In this document: positions 61,085 to 64,000 of the stretch, piece by piece
Layout of the letters: each line of letters opens with the position of its first letter
Position numbering within the stretch: position 1 is the stretch's first letter
Assembly (NCBI GenBank): GCA_964631835.1
Contig: CAZWAD010000008.1
Coordinates: forward strand, 1-64,000
Source: Bog-950 sp964631835
GTDB lineage: Bacteria > Bacteroidota > Bacteroidia > Chitinophagales > LD1
Length of the DNA stretch: 64,000 bases
Direction: 5' to 3'
Made by a program: the position numbers and the translations under genes
The notes under the pieces: generated by a model
Told to the model about the DNA's origin: nothing
Database searches by the model: none
The model's input: the letters and a program-made list of their open reading frames with translations, nothing else

Positions 61085-63136
61085 GTGATCCGGAAATTGC
61101 TTGATTTATTATGGAGAGTTCTTCCGCTGCTGGTTTTAATTTACTACTACCTGCTTCAGATTCTTGATAAATGGACTCCCGTAGTTTATCCGTTTTACGC
61201 AAGTGTTGATGAGTTCCGTTCGTGGTATCCGCATGGCTATTTAGTAGCATACTTCTTTTTCCGGTACCAGTTTGCTGCGGTTATTGTGGCGGGCGTTGCT
61301 GAAATAATCATTCATTACAAATCTTATCGTGAGGGGCTCCGAAAATCTTCCGGCTACCTCAGTTTGTTCATGTTTATTGCCGCGCTGGTTGTGTTTGCCG
61401 TTTATACTCAAAATTACAAGGCAGAGTTAACACTTTACGCGTTGTCAGTTTTAAGCGGATTTTCGTTACAGTACCTGGCTCAAAATAAATTTTCAATACC
61501 TGTTTTAGGAAAGGTATCAGTATATTTTCTCCGGCTCTCAGACAGTATTCTTAACGCTGCCGACTATCAGAAATCACTGCTTAAGAATGGAGTAGTTACC
61601 GTTGCTTATACTTTGCTTTTTGTTGCAGCCTATTATTTTCTGGAAACAAGGAATTTTTATTCAGAAACCGCTTTCTTTAAAGCCCAACTTTTACTTACTC
61701 ATGCATATTTGTTGTTGCTGTGCCTCCATTTTTTTCTTGTTGTTTATTTAAACCGCGATGCTGTTTTCCCGTTTCTTAAGGGGTTTTTCAGCGAACCCGG
61801 TTCAGCTTACAATCTGGCTATCTTCCGCATAGTTATTGGCTATTATTTATGGGGGGTATACCGGTTTAATGGTTTACATAATGCCTACTGGGCTTCGCTG
61901 CCCGATGACATGCGTGTAAGCCTTCCGTACATGGGTTGGTTTATTCAGAACGTTCCTATAAGCCCTGAAATTTACAGTACAGCTACCTATATCGGGGCTG
62001 TGGTGGCTTTCTGTATTATGGCGGGAGCTTTTACGCGCGTTGCTTTAATAATCAATATTCCTCTTTCAATATATATTCTGGGGGTGCCCTTCTTTTACGG
62101 CAAGCTTTTTCACATGCACATTTGGGTTTGGTTCCCGGCTATTTTGGCTTTTAGCCCTTGTGCCGATGTGTTAAGTTTAGACTGGCTGATTAAAAAACTA
62201 AGATACAAAAGCAATGAAATAACTTTCCACGCCAAGTACCGGTTGCCGCTCTCTTTTGTCTGGCTCCACCTCGGTATCATTTATTTTTTTGCCGGAATTA
62301 TTAAGCTGGTGAAATGCGGATTTGCCTGGGCGCTGAGCGACAGTATGGTTAACCAACTGCATGCGGAGTGGGCGCAATGGTATAATCAAATACCCGGTGT
62401 ACGTTTAGACCACTACCCTGCATTGCTCCATTTTGGAGGTGTGGCAGTTATTCTCTTCGAGATTTTTTACGTGTTCTTAATCTTTAGCACAATAGGGCGC
62501 ATCATTGTTTTTGCCGGTGGTCTGCTCATGCACAACCTGATTGCTTACCTCATGTATATTGGTTTCGAAGATTTGCAAACCACATATGTTTCGCTTTTGA
62601 ACTGGCACAGCATTGGCGACCGTCTGCGCGGTATCTTTTCGGGCAGAAGTATAAAGCTTACAGAGGGGCCGGGTATTTCGCAGCTTTTTAAGCTTCGCTC
62701 TTATAAATATGTTTTTATTACGGGCGCAGCCCTGTTTACCATCAATTCTATTTTCGGTTTCTTTCAAATTCACTCGTGGCCTTTTTCTTCATATCCCACT
62801 TATTCTGATTTGGTGCCCGCCTACAGGCATTACATTTATTTTGAAGCGTACAACAACAGTGGAATTCAGGTTGATGTTTTTGATGCAGGAAACCGGGCCA
62901 AATTCCGCATGGAAAGCTACACACCGGTTGAAGACCGTATTTATGAAAGCATGACAGCGAACGATTCTGATGCAATTATTCGCGGGGTAAACAAACTTTG
63001 GGATATCTGGCGGGCGAATGTACCCGCTCTTAAAGAAGTTGATTCGGTTGTGGTATACATGCGCACATCTCCGGTTGCTCCCGAAAAAGTACACATCATT
63101 TCTGAGGAGAAGTATTTAATGACTTTGAAGTTTTAA
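61085..63136 (+). CDS. HTTM / vitamin K-dependent gamma-carboxylase-like membrane protein
   Basis: The 683-residue membrane protein carries an HTTM-type core (about 235-520) with FRIVIGYYLWGVYRF, FHMHIWVWFPAIL, FVWLHLGIIYFFAGIIKL and a C-terminal DLQTTYVSLLNW. HTTM proteins share the fold of gamma-glutamyl carboxylase, and bacterial members are mostly of unknown activity. About 230 residues with five helices precede the core, and a soluble domain of about 110 residues follows. The start is GTG at 61085; no ATG is near. It is a single gene, 118 bp after the methyltransferase. Confidence 0.8.
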   Translation: MIRKLLDLLWRVLPLLVLIYYYLLQILDKWTPVVYPFYASVDEFRSWYPHGYLVAYFFFRYQFAAVIVAGVAEIIIHYKSYREGLRKSSGYLSLFMFIAALVVFAVYTQNYKAELTLYALSVLSGFSLQYLAQNKFSIPVLGKVSVYFLRLSDSILNAADYQKSLLKNGVVTVAYTLLFVAAYYFLETRNFYSETAFFKAQLLLTHAYLLLLCLHFFLVVYLNRDAVFPFLKGFFSEPGSAYNLAIFRIVIGYYLWGVYRFNGLHNAYWASLPDDMRVSLPYMGWFIQNVPISPEIYSTATYIGAVVAFCIMAGAFTRVALIINIPLSIYILGVPFFYGKLFHMHIWVWFPAILAFSPCADVLSLDWLIKKLRYKSNEITFHAKYRLPLSFVWLHLGIIYFFAGIIKLVKCGFAWALSDSMVNQLHAEWAQWYNQIPGVRLDHYPALLHFGGVAVILFEIFYVFLIFSTIGRIIVFAGGLLMHNLIAYLMYIGFEDLQTTYVSLLNWHSIGDRLRGIFSGRSIKLTEGPGISQLFKLRSYKYVFITGAALFTINSIFGFFQIHSWPFSSYPTYSDLVPAYRHYIYFEAYNNSGIQVDVFDAGNRAKFRMESYTPVEDRIYESMTANDSDAIIRGVNKLWDIWRANVPALKEVDSVVVYMRTSPVAPEKVHIISEEKYLMTLKF

Positions 63137-63190
63137 CCCGTGTTGCTTGTAATTTTGATTTTTTAATCCAATCATTTACAATCATTTGCT

Positions 63191-63505
63191 GTAAAACGTC
63201 TGTAACAGCTCAAAAAACGTACGTAATCGAAACAAACACGCACGTTATAGTTTGATAAACGTACGCTTTTCTATCAAAAACACAGGTAATTGAAGCAAAT
63301 ACGCATGTCATGGAATAAAACACGCACGTAATGGAAACGAAATCGTGCGTAATCGCATAAAAAGTATACGTGTTTGAATAAAATACGCACGTATCTGCAT
63401 CGAAAACACACGTAATTGCAACGAAAACAGGCGAAACAGCAGCGAGCGCGTACGAAATCGCTGCGATTGCGCACGTTTCTTCGCAAGGAGCGTACGCTTT
63501 CGCTT
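63191..63505. repeat. degenerate 21-bp tandem array, about 15 units
   Basis: An ACGT-like core recurs at exact 21-bp steps: 63200, 63221, 63242, 63263, 63284, 63305, 63326, 63347, 63368, 63389, 63410, 63431, 63452, 63473 and 63494. The loose consensus is AAA-ACGCACGTAAT-GAAACG, and no unit changes length. It is the main content of the 484-bp spacer 63137-63620, upstream of the orphan gene. On the minus strand the frame reads as degenerate heptads (CFRCRYV-like), rich in Cys and aromatics; I judge this a by-product of the period. Confidence 0.9.
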
Positions 63506-63591
63506 CGTGTTTAACAATTTTATGACAAAACTATAACAATTGCCATACAACACTTCCGGGCAAAAGCGTTATCTATATATAGTGTTCTGAA

Positions 63592-63611
63592 TTTATTGAA
63601 TAACCAATAAA
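63592..63611. promoter_or_regulatory. palindrome before the terminal orphan gene
   Basis: TTTATTG (63592-63598) and CAATAAA (63605-63611) form a perfect inverted repeat that ends 9 nt before the ATG at 63621. It could be an operator or a leader hairpin that controls translation. Confidence 0.4.
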
Positions 63612-63620
63612 ACTACAGGT

Positions 63621-64000
63621 ATGGCTAAAGTTAAAATGGGCTTTAGGGGGCTTTCAGTTCCCATGCAGGTGGAGCGAAGCCGGCTAATTCAAACATTAAT
63701 GGCGGGCAATGCCAATTTCCCGATTCCGAATCCTGCGCTTTCGGTTCTTAAAAGCGCAACCGATGCGTTGGAAACAGGCTACAACGAATCGCGCGGAAGA
63801 GATAAAGATAAGATGGCGATTATGCGGATTCGAAGGAAAGAACTGCTGGACCTTATACGTCTTGAAGCTGCCTACGTTCAAAACGCCTCCGGTGGTGATG
63901 AAGAAAAGATATTGAGCAGCGGATTTGATATAGTCAGGCACGGTGTTGCCTCGCTGCCGGTGGGGCAGGTTCAAAACCTCCGGCTTATTTATACCGATAT
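63621..64000 (+). CDS. orphan protein related to the 11.2-kb FnIII-like gene (partial)
   Basis: The frame from ATG 63621 is open to the window end (126 codons and 2 bases), so the gene is cut. The product starts MAKVKMGFRGLSVPMQV, then NFPIPNPALSVLKSATDALE and a helical RRKELLDLIRLEAAYVQNAS segment, then GGDEEKILSSGFDIVRHG. I associate this pattern with short Bacteroidota proteins whose C-terminal half is fibronectin-III-like; that half would lie outside the window. The VQNA..DEE..I stretch and overall order match the gene at 11175. It sits 116 bp after the 21-bp array. Confidence 0.75.
   Translation, partial: MAKVKMGFRGLSVPMQVERSRLIQTLMAGNANFPIPNPALSVLKSATDALETGYNESRGRDKDKMAIMRIRRKELLDLIRLEAAYVQNASGGDEEKILSSGFDIVRHGVASLPVGQVQNLRLIYTD

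Noticed and set aside
63274..63553. Minus-strand frames over the terminal repeat (Cys/Phe/Arg-rich)
   Set aside because: They are explained by the 21-bp period without stops. Composition is extreme, no neighbour supports them, and they end inside the array.
1..64000. tRNA, rRNA, transposase or phage genes
   Set aside because: None was recognised on either strand by reading the intergenic regions and the translated frames. A covariance-model search was not possible here.

Overview
The window reads as a chromosomal piece of a Bacteroidota bacterium, probably from the Chitinophagales/Sphingobacteriales side of the phylum. The support is direct: a secreted protein with a C-terminal type IX secretion (T9SS) sorting domain, a bacillithiol enzyme (BshC), -7 boxes of the Bacteroidota type (TAnnTTTG) placed a few bases before start codons, almost no Shine-Dalgarno sequences, and FG-GAP/UnbV lipoproteins. 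No rRNA, tRNA, CRISPR array, transposase or phage gene was seen.

Layout. 1-0.3 kb: a 41-bp tandem repeat followed by a row of short palindromes. 0.4-8.2 kb: ordinary housekeeping genes (MscS channel, secreted intradiol dioxygenase, bshC, NAD(P)HX repair enzyme, Nudix hydrolase, pyrE, TlpA-like thioredoxin protein). 8.2-10.3 kb: a lone, AT-rich, membrane-anchored HerA-type ATPase. 10.4-13 kb: small orphan genes and a compact three-gene unit made of an FnIII-like orphan protein, a 17-fold heptapeptide-repeat protein and an unknown protein. 13.1-19.6 kb: MarR/STAS operon, a helical orphan, a small secreted protein, TerC, DinB and a trans-sulfuration enzyme; two copies of a ~167-bp intergenic element lie here.

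19.7-63.1 kb is a long, AT-richer accessory island with frequent strand switches. It holds three di-iron membrane desaturase/hydroxylase genes (one fused to cytochrome b5), a PhyH oxygenase, an aspartyl/asparaginyl-hydroxylase-like protein, two JmjC-type cupins whose HxD motif reads HxG, four radical SAM enzymes, a vanadium haloperoxidase-like lipoprotein with a giant FG-GAP/UnbV lipoprotein, sugar-modifying enzymes (FdtA-like, Gfo/Idh, GNAT), five soluble or membrane-tethered glycosyltransferases, five GT-C-like multispanning proteins, a UbiA prenyltransferase, an SGNH hydrolase, an asparagine synthetase, a methyltransferase and an HTTM protein. The simplest reading is a cell-envelope glycan or glycolipid locus whose lipid and sugar parts are heavily oxidised and decorated; the product cannot be named from sequence.

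63.2-64.0 kb: a degenerate array of about fifteen 21-bp units leads into a partial gene of the same orphan family as the one at 11.2 kb. Thus both members of this family in the window sit next to a 21-bp-period (7-codon) repeat, and the window-start repeat looks like a dimeric relative of the terminal one. This repeat/orphan-protein pairing and the HxG cupin cluster are the two most unusual signals here.
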